Shown: positions 1 to 5,465, counted from the first letter of the stretch. The stretch: 6,491 nt of DNA from an uncultured Solirubrobacteraceae bacterium (GCA_902806215.1 CADCVT010000089.1:1-6491); one strand, 5' to 3'. Notes: generated from the sequence alone by a model not told the origin. A program made the numbers and translations.

Positions 1-2
1 CC

Positions 3-1361
3 TGGGCGCGCGAGGAGCTGGCGGCGTACGACGGCGACGGGCGGGCGGAGGGCCGCGAGCGCGAGGTCCGGCTCGCGCTCATGGCGCTCGAGGCGATCCG
101 CGGCGAGATCTCCGAGGCGCAGGCCCGCGAGCGGCGCGAGGCCGCGGAGGCCGCCGCGACGCCGGCCGAGCGCTACCTGCTCGCGGCGCTCGCCTACAAG
201 GCCGCCGACTTCGGCACGGCGCGCGACGCGGCCGAGCTCGCCGAGCTCGCGCTGGCCGGCGGGCTCAGCGCCGAGGGGATCCGCGGCACCGGCGCGATCC
301 TCGTCATGTCCGCGCTGATGAACGCCGACGAGGTGCTGCGCGCGGCCGAGGTCTCCCGCGGCGCGCTCGACCTCGCCCGCGACGCCGGCGACGTGAGCGG
401 GACCGCGCTCGCGCTGACCATGCACGCCGACGCCGCGTGCCGGGCGGGCCGCCTGGCCGACCCCGAGTCCGAGTCGCGCGAGGCGCTCGACATGGCCGAC
501 CAGCACACGCTCGCGTGGGCCGAGCCCGTGGCCATCGCGACGCTGATCGAGTCGCTCGGCGAGCAGGGGCGCGGCGACGACGCCGAGGCGGTTCTCGCGG
601 CGCGCGAGCTGTCGGAGTGGCAGCAGGACACCGCGCGGGCTGCGCTCTACCTGCATGCCCGCGGCCGGCTGCGCCTGGCGCAGCGACGCCCGGCCGAGGC
701 GCTCGAGGACTTCCGGCACTCCGGCGAGGTGATGAAGCGCTACGGCGTCGACAACCCCGCGGTCCAGGGCTGGCGCTCGGGCGCGGCCGAGGCGCTCCTG
801 CTCATGGGCGACGTCGATCAGGCGCGCGCGCTCGCGACCGAGGAGCTCGAGCTCGCACAGCCGTTCGCCGCCCGGCACGCGATCGGCGCGGCGCTGCGCG
901 TCGCCGGCCTCGCCGAGGGCGGCGAGGCGGGGACCGCGCTCCTGCGCCAGGCCGTCGAGGTCCTCGGCGACTCCCAGTCGCTGCTGGTGCGCGCGCGGTC
1001 GCTCGTCGACCTCGGTGCCGCGTTGCGACGCTCCGGCGAGCGGGCCGAGTCGCGCGATCCCCTGCGCGAGGGGCTCGACCTCGCCCACCACTGCGGCGCC
1101 AAGCAGCTCGCCGAACAGGCCGAGCAGGAGCTCGCCGCCAGCGGCGCGCGCCCGCGGCGCCGCGCCATCTCGGGTGTCGAGGCACTCACGCCGAGCCAGG
1201 TGCGCATCGCGGCGATGGCCGCCGAGGGGCAGGCGAACCGCGAGATCGCGCAGGCGCTGTTCCTCAGCGTGCGCACCGTCGAGAACCAGCTCCGGCAGGT
1301 CTATCTCAAGCTCGACATCCCCTCTCGGAGGGAGCTTGCCGGTGTCCTGTCCGAAAGATGA
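3..1361 (+). CDS. LuxR-family (LAL-type) transcriptional regulator, 5'-truncated by window edge
   Basis: This is a DNA-binding regulator whose C-terminal half is visible. The frame is open from base 3 (W-A-R-E-E-L...), so the gene very probably begins outside the window. The first ATG, at 81, has no well-placed ribosome site and lies inside helical sequence that continues upstream. Counting from that ATG, residues about 30-350 are Ala/Leu-rich helical pairs of the TPR-like kind found in large ATP-binding LuxR (LAL/MalT-like) regulators. Residues 369-424 form a LuxR/GerE helix-turn-helix: LTPSQVRIAAMAAEGQANRE, then a recognition helix around SVRTVENQLRQVYLKL. The AAA+ part expected in a LAL protein would be upstream and is not seen. 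The TGA stop at 1359-1361 lies inside an inverted repeat that could be an operator. Family assignment is sure; the signal sensed and the target genes are unknown. The neighbouring secreted-peptide gene is a candidate target by position only. Confidence 0.93.
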   Translation, partial: WAREELAAYDGDGRAEGREREVRLALMALEAIRGEISEAQARERREAAEAAATPAERYLLAALAYKAADFGTARDAAELAELALAGGLSAEGIRGTGAILVMSALMNADEVLRAAEVSRGALDLARDAGDVSGTALALTMHADAACRAGRLADPESESREALDMADQHTLAWAEPVAIATLIESLGEQGRGDDAEAVLAARELSEWQQDTARAALYLHARGRLRLAQRRPAEALEDFRHSGEVMKRYGVDNPAVQGWRSGAAEALLLMGDVDQARALATEELELAQPFAARHAIGAALRVAGLAEGGEAGTALLRQAVEVLGDSQSLLVRARSLVDLGAALRRSGERAESRDPLREGLDLAHHCGAKQLAEQAEQELAASGARPRRRAISGVEALTPSQVRIAAMAAEGQANREIAQALFLSVRTVENQLRQVYLKLDIPSRRELAGVLSER

Positions 1362-1400
1362 GTAGCGACCACTCATGACGTAGGTGGTGGCTCCACTCAT
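1358..1400. promoter_or_regulatory. Inverted repeat plus extra half-site, candidate operator
   Basis: ATGAGTAG (1358-1365) and CCACTCAT (1369-1376) are inverted arms separated by CGA, with 7 of 8 positions pairing. CCACTCAT recurs exactly at 1393-1400, 24 bp downstream. A degenerate partner, GTAGGTGG, lies at 1380-1387 (5 of 8 positions). The first arm overlaps the stop codon of the LuxR-type gene, and the third copy touches a possible -10 element. That arrangement suits a dimeric regulator controlling the small secreted-peptide gene. The binding protein is not identified; the adjacent LuxR-type protein is the simplest guess. This could be chance, because only one 8-mer repeats exactly. Confidence 0.4.
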
Positions 1401-1403
1401 AGT
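1375..1403 (+). promoter_or_regulatory. Possible sigma-A promoter of the small secreted-peptide gene
   Basis: ATGACG (1375-1380) and CATAGT (1398-1403) each match four of six bases of the -35 and -10 consensus, with an ideal 17-bp spacer. Transcription would start near 1410, giving an untranslated leader of about 65 nt that contains the 1415-1431 stem-loop. The elements interleave with the CCACTCAT repeats, so binding there could block or recruit polymerase. This is a pattern match only. Confidence 0.35.
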
Positions 1404-1414
1404 GCTCCTTGGGA

Positions 1415-1431
1415 CCGCTGCTCGCCAGCGG
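1415..1431 (+). other. Short perfect stem-loop in the presumed 5' leader
   Basis: CCGCTG (1415-1420) and CAGCGG (1426-1431) pair perfectly around a five-base loop, CTCGC. No U-run follows, so it is a weak candidate for terminating the upstream LuxR-type transcript. If the promoter at 1375-1403 is real, the structure would sit about 45 nt ahead of the peptide start codon and could act as a leader structure. Confidence 0.4.
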
Positions 1432-1476
1432 AGGTAGGGGAAAACGTCGGACAACCGCCCACGGAGGCACTGCATC

Positions 1477-1638
1477 ATGCGTAAGCGTTTCGCTCTTCTG
1501 ACCATCGGCACTCTCTCGGTGCTCGGCGCCCTCGCGCCGTCGGCCAGCGCCGCCGGTCAGTTCTGCTACGACCTCAAGGTCAACGCGAACGGGTCCGAGG
1601 TCGTCAACCAGGCCGGCTGCCAGGACCTGCCGCTCTAG
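1477..1638 (+). CDS. Small secreted two-cysteine peptide (53 aa), function unknown
   Basis: The ATG is preceded by GGAGG at 1463-1467 with nine bases of spacing, a clear ribosome site that fixes the start. The product begins with a classical Sec signal peptide: M-R-K-R, a hydrophobic stretch FALLTIGTLSVLGALA (residues 5-20), and a cleavage region PSASA|AG around residue 25. The predicted mature peptide is about 28 residues. It contains exactly two cysteines (residues 30 and 48 of the precursor), which could form a disulfide outside the cell, and it ends AGCQDLPL. Early codons (CGT, GCT, CTT, ACT) are less G/C at the third position than in surrounding genes, as is common in highly expressed genes and signal-peptide regions. 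The gene stands alone between a possible promoter and a strong hairpin. I do not recognise a family. A secreted signal, toxin or envelope peptide are all possible. Confidence 0.78.
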   Translation: MRKRFALLTIGTLSVLGALAPSASAAGQFCYDLKVNANGSEVVNQAGCQDLPL

Positions 1639-1680
1639 GTCGCAGAACAAGCACGCCCCTGCGCTTACGCGTCGGGTCGA

Positions 1681-1724
1681 AACGGCTGAGGGCCTCCCAC
1701 CGACGCGGGAGGCCTTCGGTCGTT
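1681..1724 (+). terminator. Very long hairpin, terminator of the secreted-peptide gene
   Basis: Bases 1681-1698 pair with 1707-1724 without a gap or bulge: 18 pairs around an eight-base loop. The inner eight pairs are GGCCTCCC/GGGAGGCC. Three pairs are G-U wobbles (1685/1720, 1687/1718, 1690/1715). These hold only in rightward RNA, so the structure looks built for the + strand transcript. It begins 43 bases after the peptide stop. There is no U-run, which is usual for hairpin terminators in GC-rich actinobacteria. Confidence 0.75.
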
Positions 1725-1755
1725 GAGGGGGACGACGCGGCCGGTGCGCGATCGC

Positions 1756-1761
1756 GAGAAT
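1756..1761 (+). promoter_or_regulatory. -10-like element for a leaderless dehydrogenase transcript
   Basis: GAGAAT matches four of six bases of the -10 consensus and ends seven bases before the dehydrogenase ATG. The intervening bases (TCCTCCGC) contain no Shine-Dalgarno; they run in the opposite sense. Initiation at or next to the ATG, giving a leaderless mRNA, is the simplest reading. No convincing -35 element was found. Confidence 0.4.
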
Positions 1762-1768
1762 CCTCCGC

Positions 1769-2614
1769 ATGTCATCTCCCCTCGAGGGCCGCACCGTCGT
1801 CATGTCCGGCGGCAGCCGCGGCATCGGACTCGCCATCGCCGTCGCCTGCGCGCGCAAGGGCGCGAACGTCGCCCTGCTCGCCAAGACCGACCAGCCGCAC
1901 CCGAAGCTCCCCGGCACGATCCACACGGCGGCCGAGGCGATCGAGGAGGCCGGCGGCAAGGCGCTCCCCGTCCTCGGCGACGTGCGCGACGACGCGTCGG
2001 TGCAGGGCTTCGTCGAGCAGGCGGTGGAGCGGTTCGGCGGGATCGACGTCGTCGTCAACAACGCGAGCGCGATCAACCTCGTCCCGATCGCCGACCTCGA
2101 GCCCAAGCGCTACGACCTGATGCTCGACATCAACACGCGCGGGACCTACCTGCTGACGCGGTCCGCCCTCCCCCACCTGCGCAAGAGCGACCACGCGCAT
2201 GTGCTGACGCTGTCGCCGCCGCTGAGCGCCGACCCGAAGTGGCTCAAGGGCCACGCGGCCTACACGGTGTCGAAGATGGGGATGACGATGATCACCCTCG
2301 GCGTGGCCGCCGACGAGGCCGAGCACGGCGTGGGCGCGAACTGCCTGTGGCCGCGGACGCTGATCGCGACGGCGGCGGTGCAGAACCTCCTCGGCGGCGA
2401 CGCCGCGATGGCCCAGTCGCGCACGCCGGAGATCTACGCGGACTCGGCGCTCGCCGTGCTCGAGCGCGACCCGGCCACCTGCACCGGCAACGCCTTCATC
2501 GACGACGAGGTCCTCGCCGAGGAGGGCGTCACCGACCTCGAGCAGTACCGCGCCGCACCGGGCGGCGACCTCGCGCTCGACCTGTTCGTCGACGGGTGGC
2601 CCGACTCGGCGTAG
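1769..2614 (+). CDS. Short-chain dehydrogenase/reductase, HSDL2/AtuB-like
   Basis: This is a 281-residue NAD(P)-dependent oxidoreductase of the classical SDR fold, cytoplasmic, with no signal or membrane segment. The nucleotide-binding loop is SGGSRGIG (13-20), a variant of TGxxxGIG. The NNAS motif is at 97-100, the structural Asn is N122 (in DINTRG), and the catalytic residues are S149 (LSPP), Y165 and K169 (YTVSK). The insert AKTDQPHPKLPGTIHTAAEA, and the later WPRTLIATAAVQNLLGGD and FIDDEVLAEEGVTD stretches, are typical of the HSDL2-like subgroup, which includes proteins linked to acyclic terpene or fatty-acyl metabolism. The substrate cannot be read from sequence. Length is normal, with a slightly longer Asp-rich tail ending GWPDSA. 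The gene is bounded by hairpins on both sides, so it is probably transcribed alone and is not clearly part of the downstream peptide cluster. Confidence 0.93.
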   Translation: MSSPLEGRTVVMSGGSRGIGLAIAVACARKGANVALLAKTDQPHPKLPGTIHTAAEAIEEAGGKALPVLGDVRDDASVQGFVEQAVERFGGIDVVVNNASAINLVPIADLEPKRYDLMLDINTRGTYLLTRSALPHLRKSDHAHVLTLSPPLSADPKWLKGHAAYTVSKMGMTMITLGVAADEAEHGVGANCLWPRTLIATAAVQNLLGGDAAMAQSRTPEIYADSALAVLERDPATCTGNAFIDDEVLAEEGVTDLEQYRAAPGGDLALDLFVDGWPDSA

Positions 2615-2620
2615 TCGGCG

Positions 2621-2643
2621 GCGACGCGCCACCGCCGCGTCGC
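2621..2643 (+). terminator. Perfect 8-bp hairpin after the dehydrogenase
   Basis: GCGACGCG (2621-2628) pairs fully with CGCGTCGC (2636-2643) across a seven-base loop, starting seven bases after the TAG stop. The right arm is repeated five bases further on (2641-2648), because CGCGT occurs as a short tandem, so an alternative fold with a 12-base loop is possible. No U-run follows. It probably separates the dehydrogenase from the peptide cluster, but GC-rich spacers form such stems by chance fairly often. Confidence 0.5.
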
Positions 2644-2654
2644 GTCGCGAGGCG

Positions 2655-2682
2655 TACGCTTCGCCCCCCACGACCGAAGGAG
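2655..2682 (+). promoter_or_regulatory. Possible -10 element and ribosome site of the peptide cluster
   Basis: TACGCT (2655-2660) fits the relaxed actinobacterial -10 pattern TANNNT and would start transcription near 2667. A strong Shine-Dalgarno, AAGGAG (2677-2682), lies six bases before the precursor ATG at 2689 and fixes that start. No recognisable -35 hexamer is present at the right distance; that position falls in the hairpin loop and arm. The ribosome site is firm, the promoter tentative. Confidence 0.45.
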
Positions 2683-2688
2683 CGCGAC

Positions 2689-2883
2689 ATGGCGGATCGC
2701 TCGATCGACGAGCTCAATGCCGGCGCCGAGGCGGCGACGCCCGCGGAGCCGTTCCTCATGAGCAAGACCGAGCTCATCACCCACATCGAGGCGAACAACG
2801 CGACCGGTTGCGGTTCCTACGCGACCGAGGGCGACACGAACGGCAGGACCGACTGGGCGCGAGACTACGCCTGTCAGGACTAG
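2689..2883 (+). CDS. Probable graspetide (omega-ester RiPP) precursor peptide, 64 aa
   Basis: This is a 64-residue acidic peptide with a perfect ribosome site, ending 3 nt before an MvdD-like ATP-grasp gene. That arrangement is the main reason to call it the substrate of the ligase. Residues 1-37 look like a leader: PAEPFLMSKTELITHIEANN is amphipathic and contains the only lysine (K25). Residues 38-64 look like a core: hydroxyls T39, S43, T46, T50, T54; carboxylates E47, D49, D55, D59, D64; cysteines C41 and C62. Graspetides are closed by bonds between Ser/Thr (or Lys) side chains and Asp/Glu. With no core lysine, only ester links are possible here. The PFFARFL leader motif of microviridins is absent, although a PF pair remains at 21-22. 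There is no signal peptide. The gene is real on layout grounds; its role is inferred from its neighbour, and the leader/core border is a guess. Confidence 0.8.
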   Translation: MADRSIDELNAGAEAATPAEPFLMSKTELITHIEANNATGCGSYATEGDTNGRTDWARDYACQD

Positions 2884-2886
2884 GGC

Positions 2887-3861
2887 TTGGCGAGCCCTCG
2901 CGCGCAGGTCGTCGTGATCAGCGACGAGGGCTCGCAGACCGTGCGGTCGGTCGTGGACGGGATCGCCTCGCTCGGCGGCGAGGCGCACGTGCTCCGCGCC
3001 GCGGACCTTCCCGAGACGGGCCGGGTCGCGTTCGGCGACGAGGAGCGCCGGATCCTCGCCGGCGGCGTCGAGGTCGACCTCGCACTGTGCACCGGGGTGT
3101 GGATGTGGCACGACGATCCCCCGGCCGCTCCCGACGCCGACCCCGCCACCGCACGGTACGTGCGACGTGAGTGGGACCTCGCGCTCATGGCGTTCGCGGC
3201 GCTCACCCCGCGCGCTCACTGGATCAACCACCCCGAGAGCGCGCGCTGGATCGAGTCGAACAAGCTCGAGCAGATGCGGGTCGCCGAGCACGTCGGCTAC
3301 GACGTCCCTCCGACGCTCCTGTCCAACGACGTCGACCGCATCATGGCGTTCGCCGACCGGTTCGGCGCAGTCGCGGTGAAGTCTCAAGGCGCTGCCTGGC
3401 GGGAGCGTCCGGACGGCCAGGTGGAGGCGGCCTACACCCAACGGTGCACGAGCAGCGAGCTGCGCGAGCACGGGCGGGCGCTGGCGCGAGCCCCGGTCAT
3501 CGTCCAGCCGTACCTCGACAAGGCCTACGAGCTGCGGGTCACCGTCGTGGACGACACCGCGTTCTTCTGTCGCATCGACTCACAGGCCAGTGAGCGCACC
3601 CAGATCGACTGGCGCCGGTACGACCACGCGCGGGTCGCGCACGAGCTGGTGGAGCCGCCGAGGGAGGACGTCCAGCGCGCGCTCGCGCTGGTCCGGGCGA
3701 GCGGTCTGCGCTACGCGGCGTTCGACCTGCTCTGCACGCCCGACGACAGGACGTACTTCCTCGACCTGAACCCGTCGGGCCAGTTCGCCTGGATCGAGGC
3801 GCTGACGAACGCGCCGATCGTCCGAACGCTCTCGGGGGCGCTCCTCTCACCCGCGCGATGA
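2887..3861 (+). CDS. ATP-grasp ligase, MvdD/MdnC-like graspetide maturase
   Basis: This 324-residue cytoplasmic ATP-grasp enzyme is expected to activate Asp/Glu side chains of the peptide as acyl-phosphates and join them to Ser/Thr hydroxyls. TTG at 2887 is chosen because AGGA (2876-2879) lies seven bases ahead and the stop of the precursor is three bases away, implying translational coupling. The next candidate, GTG at 2914, would cut the first beta strand. Visible landmarks are the pre-ATP-grasp domain with TGVWMWHDDPP (69-79) and YVRREWDLAL (91-100), NHPESARWIESNKLEQM (114-130), nucleotide Lys in AVKSQG (K165), the hinge VIVQPYLDK (204-212), ELRVTV (215-220), DSQASERTQIDWRRYD (231-246), and metal-site residues D280, D293 and N295 in FDLL and FLDLNPSGQF. 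The order and wording match the microviridin-type ligases closely. Two positions differ: WMWHDD where relatives usually have a W-x-R-R-P motif, and Asp293 where Glu is usual. Confidence 0.9.
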   Translation: MASPRAQVVVISDEGSQTVRSVVDGIASLGGEAHVLRAADLPETGRVAFGDEERRILAGGVEVDLALCTGVWMWHDDPPAAPDADPATARYVRREWDLALMAFAALTPRAHWINHPESARWIESNKLEQMRVAEHVGYDVPPTLLSNDVDRIMAFADRFGAVAVKSQGAAWRERPDGQVEAAYTQRCTSSELREHGRALARAPVIVQPYLDKAYELRVTVVDDTAFFCRIDSQASERTQIDWRRYDHARVAHELVEPPREDVQRALALVRASGLRYAAFDLLCTPDDRTYFLDLNPSGQFAWIEALTNAPIVRTLSGALLSPAR

Positions 3862-3867
3862 GTTCTG

Positions 3868-3886
3868 CCGGTTCGACCGGTCTACT
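3868..3886 (+). promoter_or_regulatory. Palindrome and -10-like element ahead of the ABC genes
   Basis: CCGGT (3868-3872) and ACCGG (3876-3880) pair around TCG, directly followed by TCTACT (3881-3886), which matches four of six -10 bases. The exporter start codon is eight bases further on and has no Shine-Dalgarno. A leaderless transcript with a small operator just upstream of the -10 would fit. Read-through from the ATP-grasp gene, only 33 bases away, remains equally possible. Confidence 0.35.
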
Positions 3887-3894
3887 GCTCCGTG

Positions 3895-4713
3895 ATGTCT
3901 TCAAGTCAACGAGGAGGCCCGGCGGTCGTCGCCGAGGGCCTGGTCAAGCACTACAAGGGCCGGACCGGGACGGTCGAGGCCGTCAGGGGCGTGGACCTGA
4001 AGGTCCAGGCGGGAGAGATCTTCGGCTTCCTGGGCCCGAACGGCGCCGGCAAGTCGACGTGCGTGCGGATGCTGACGACGCTGCTGTCGATCACGTCGGG
4101 CACCGCGCGGGTCGCCGGGGTCGACGTGACGCAGAACCCCGACGAGGCGCGCCGCCGCATCGGCGTCGCGCTGCAGGAGGCGGGCCTCGACCCGCGCCAG
4201 AACGGCCGTGAGCTGCTCGTCCTCCAGGCGAAGCTGTTCGGGTTCTCCGCGACGGACGCCGCGCGGCGCGCGCAGGAGCTGCTCGAGCTCGTCGAGCTCG
4301 AAGACGCGGCAGACCGCCGGATCAAGGGCTACTCGGGCGGGATGAAGCGCCGGCTCGACCTCGCGTCGGCGCTCGTGCACGAGCCCGAGGTCCTGTTCCT
4401 CGACGAGCCGACGACCGGCCTGGATCCCGCGAGCCGGCTGACGGTGTGGGAGGAGGTCCGCCGGATCAACGGGCGCGGCACGACGGTGTTCCTCACCACG
4501 CAGTACCTCGAGGAGGCCGACCAGCTCTGCGACCGCCTCGCGATCATCGACGCCGGGCAGATCGTCCGCGAGGGCACGCCGGCCGAGCTGAAGGCCGACC
4601 TGCGCGCGCGCAACGGCGCGAACGCCGATCCCACCCTCGACGACGTCTTCCTCGACGCGACCGGCCGCACGCGCGACCGCGCCGCGGGCGAGGTGCAGGA
4701 GGTGACGGCATGA
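3895..4713 (+). CDS. ABC transporter ATP-binding protein, DrrA-type
   Basis: This is the cytoplasmic ATPase of a two-component exporter, 272 residues from the ATG; a GTG immediately before it (3892) would add one residue. Numbered from the ATG: Walker A GPNGAGKST at 47-55 (Lys53), Q-loop Gln94 in VALQEAG, signature YSGGMKRR at 146-153, Walker B VLFLDEP at 166-172 (Asp170, Glu171), and D-loop GLD at 175-177. The usual H-loop His is Gln203 (LTTQYLEEAD), a normal feature of the daunorubicin-resistance (DrrA) subfamily. The end, TLDDVFLDATGR, is also typical of that group. The gene overlaps the permease start by four bases (ATGA), so the two are translated together. By position it most likely exports, or protects the cell from, the modified peptide of this cluster. 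The substrate is not readable from sequence. Confidence 0.94.
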   Translation: MSSSQRGGPAVVAEGLVKHYKGRTGTVEAVRGVDLKVQAGEIFGFLGPNGAGKSTCVRMLTTLLSITSGTARVAGVDVTQNPDEARRRIGVALQEAGLDPRQNGRELLVLQAKLFGFSATDAARRAQELLELVELEDAADRRIKGYSGGMKRRLDLASALVHEPEVLFLDEPTTGLDPASRLTVWEEVRRINGRGTTVFLTTQYLEEADQLCDRLAIIDAGQIVREGTPAELKADLRARNGANADPTLDDVFLDATGRTRDRAAGEVQEVTA

Positions 4714-5465
4714 GCTCCGCCTGGGCCCTCGGCCAGCGGGCGCTGCGCGAGGCCGCGCGGACGCCCGACGCGATCATCCCGACGCTCTTCATCCCGCTGT
4801 TCTTCCTCGTGGTGAACACGGGGCAGGCGGCGGAGATCTTCCCGTCGTCGTCGACGGACTTCCTCAACGGGCAGGGCTACGGCGCCTTCCAGCTGCCGCA
4901 GACGCTGCTGCTCGCGGGGTCGTTCGGCACCGCGGCGCTGTTCCTCGTCGAGGAGATCGAGGGCGGCTACTTCGACAAGCTGCGCGCCGCGCCGGTGTCG
5001 CGCTCGGCGATCGTCCTCGGGCGCCTGATCGCCGAGGCGGTCAAGGGCCTCGTCATCGCGCTGCTGATCGTCCTCGTCGCGCTGCCGTTCGGCATCAGCG
5101 TCAAGAGCGGGCCGCTCGGCTTCGTGCTGCTCGTGCTGCTGACCGCGCTGTGGTCGGTCGTGTTCGTCGGGTTCCTCCAGCTCATCGCGCTGAAGACCCG
5201 CAGCGCGGCGGCGACGAACTCCGGCAGCCTGATCTTCTTCCCGCTGCTGTTCCTGACGCCCGGCTTCGTCCCGCGCGACCTGCTCACGCGGCCGATGGAG
5301 ATCGCGGCGTCGCTGAACCCGGTGACCTACGTGATGGAGGCGATGCGGTCGCTGATCCTCTTCGACCTCGACTGGGGCGAGATCCTCCCCGGGTTCGGCG
5401 TCGTCGCCGTCCTCGGCGTGCTGATGCTCTTCCTGAACGTGCGGATGATCAACGGCTACGACTAG
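4710..5465 (+). CDS. ABC-2 type permease, DrrB-type
   Basis: This 251-residue inner-membrane partner of the preceding ATPase has about six hydrophobic segments, near residues 21-36, 61-80, 106-128, 136-160, 172-188 and 223-243. Between the second and third lies EEIEGGYFDKLRAAPVSR (81-98), the cytoplasmic coupling motif conserved in ABC-2 export permeases (E-x-G-x-x-x-x-L/M-x-x-x-P-x-S-R). LNPVTYVMEAMR (202-213) before the last segment is also characteristic. The ATG at 4710 is fixed by AGGAGG at 4697-4702 (seven-base spacing) inside the ATPase gene. There is no peptidase domain, so any leader removal from the peptide must be done by another protein. The TAG stop shares the bases CTAG with the stop of the opposing gene, leaving no room for a terminator between them. 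Confidence 0.93.
   Translation: MSSAWALGQRALREAARTPDAIIPTLFIPLFFLVVNTGQAAEIFPSSSTDFLNGQGYGAFQLPQTLLLAGSFGTAALFLVEEIEGGYFDKLRAAPVSRSAIVLGRLIAEAVKGLVIALLIVLVALPFGISVKSGPLGFVLLVLLTALWSVVFVGFLQLIALKTRSAAATNSGSLIFFPLLFLTPGFVPRDLLTRPMEIAASLNPVTYVMEAMRSLILFDLDWGEILPGFGVVAVLGVLMLFLNVRMINGYD

Noticed and set aside
81..83. First ATG as the true start of the LuxR-type gene
   Set aside because: The frame stays open to the window edge with LAL-like sequence, there is no well-spaced ribosome site, and the AAA+ part is missing, so truncation by the window is more likely.
1404..1476. A riboswitch in the leader of the secreted-peptide gene (c-di-AMP or c-di-GMP type considered)
   Set aside because: Apart from one 6-bp stem, the conserved sequence blocks of those classes are not present.
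1306..2106. A 266-codon minus-strand open frame spanning the secreted peptide, the hairpin and the dehydrogenase start
   Set aside because: It has no recognisable domain, crosses a terminator-like structure and opposes three better genes.
1769..2614. Dehydrogenase as a tailoring enzyme of the peptide cluster
   Set aside because: It belongs to an ordinary metabolic SDR subgroup, appears to have its own promoter and is followed by a hairpin before the cluster, so only proximity supports a link.
2434..3471. A 345-codon minus-strand open frame over the precursor and ligase
   Set aside because: It is a mirror of the coding bias of the + strand genes, with no domain and no ribosome site.
3858..4211. 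ATG overlapping the ligase TGA (ATGA) that opens a 117-codon frame
   Set aside because: The overlap looks like coupling, but the frame is Arg/Gly-rich shadow of the ABC ATPase, whose motifs lie in another frame.
4501..4506. Gln in place of the H-loop His in the ABC ATPase as a sign of inactivity
   Set aside because: The LTTQYL.EAD wording is normal for the DrrA subfamily and is not a defect.
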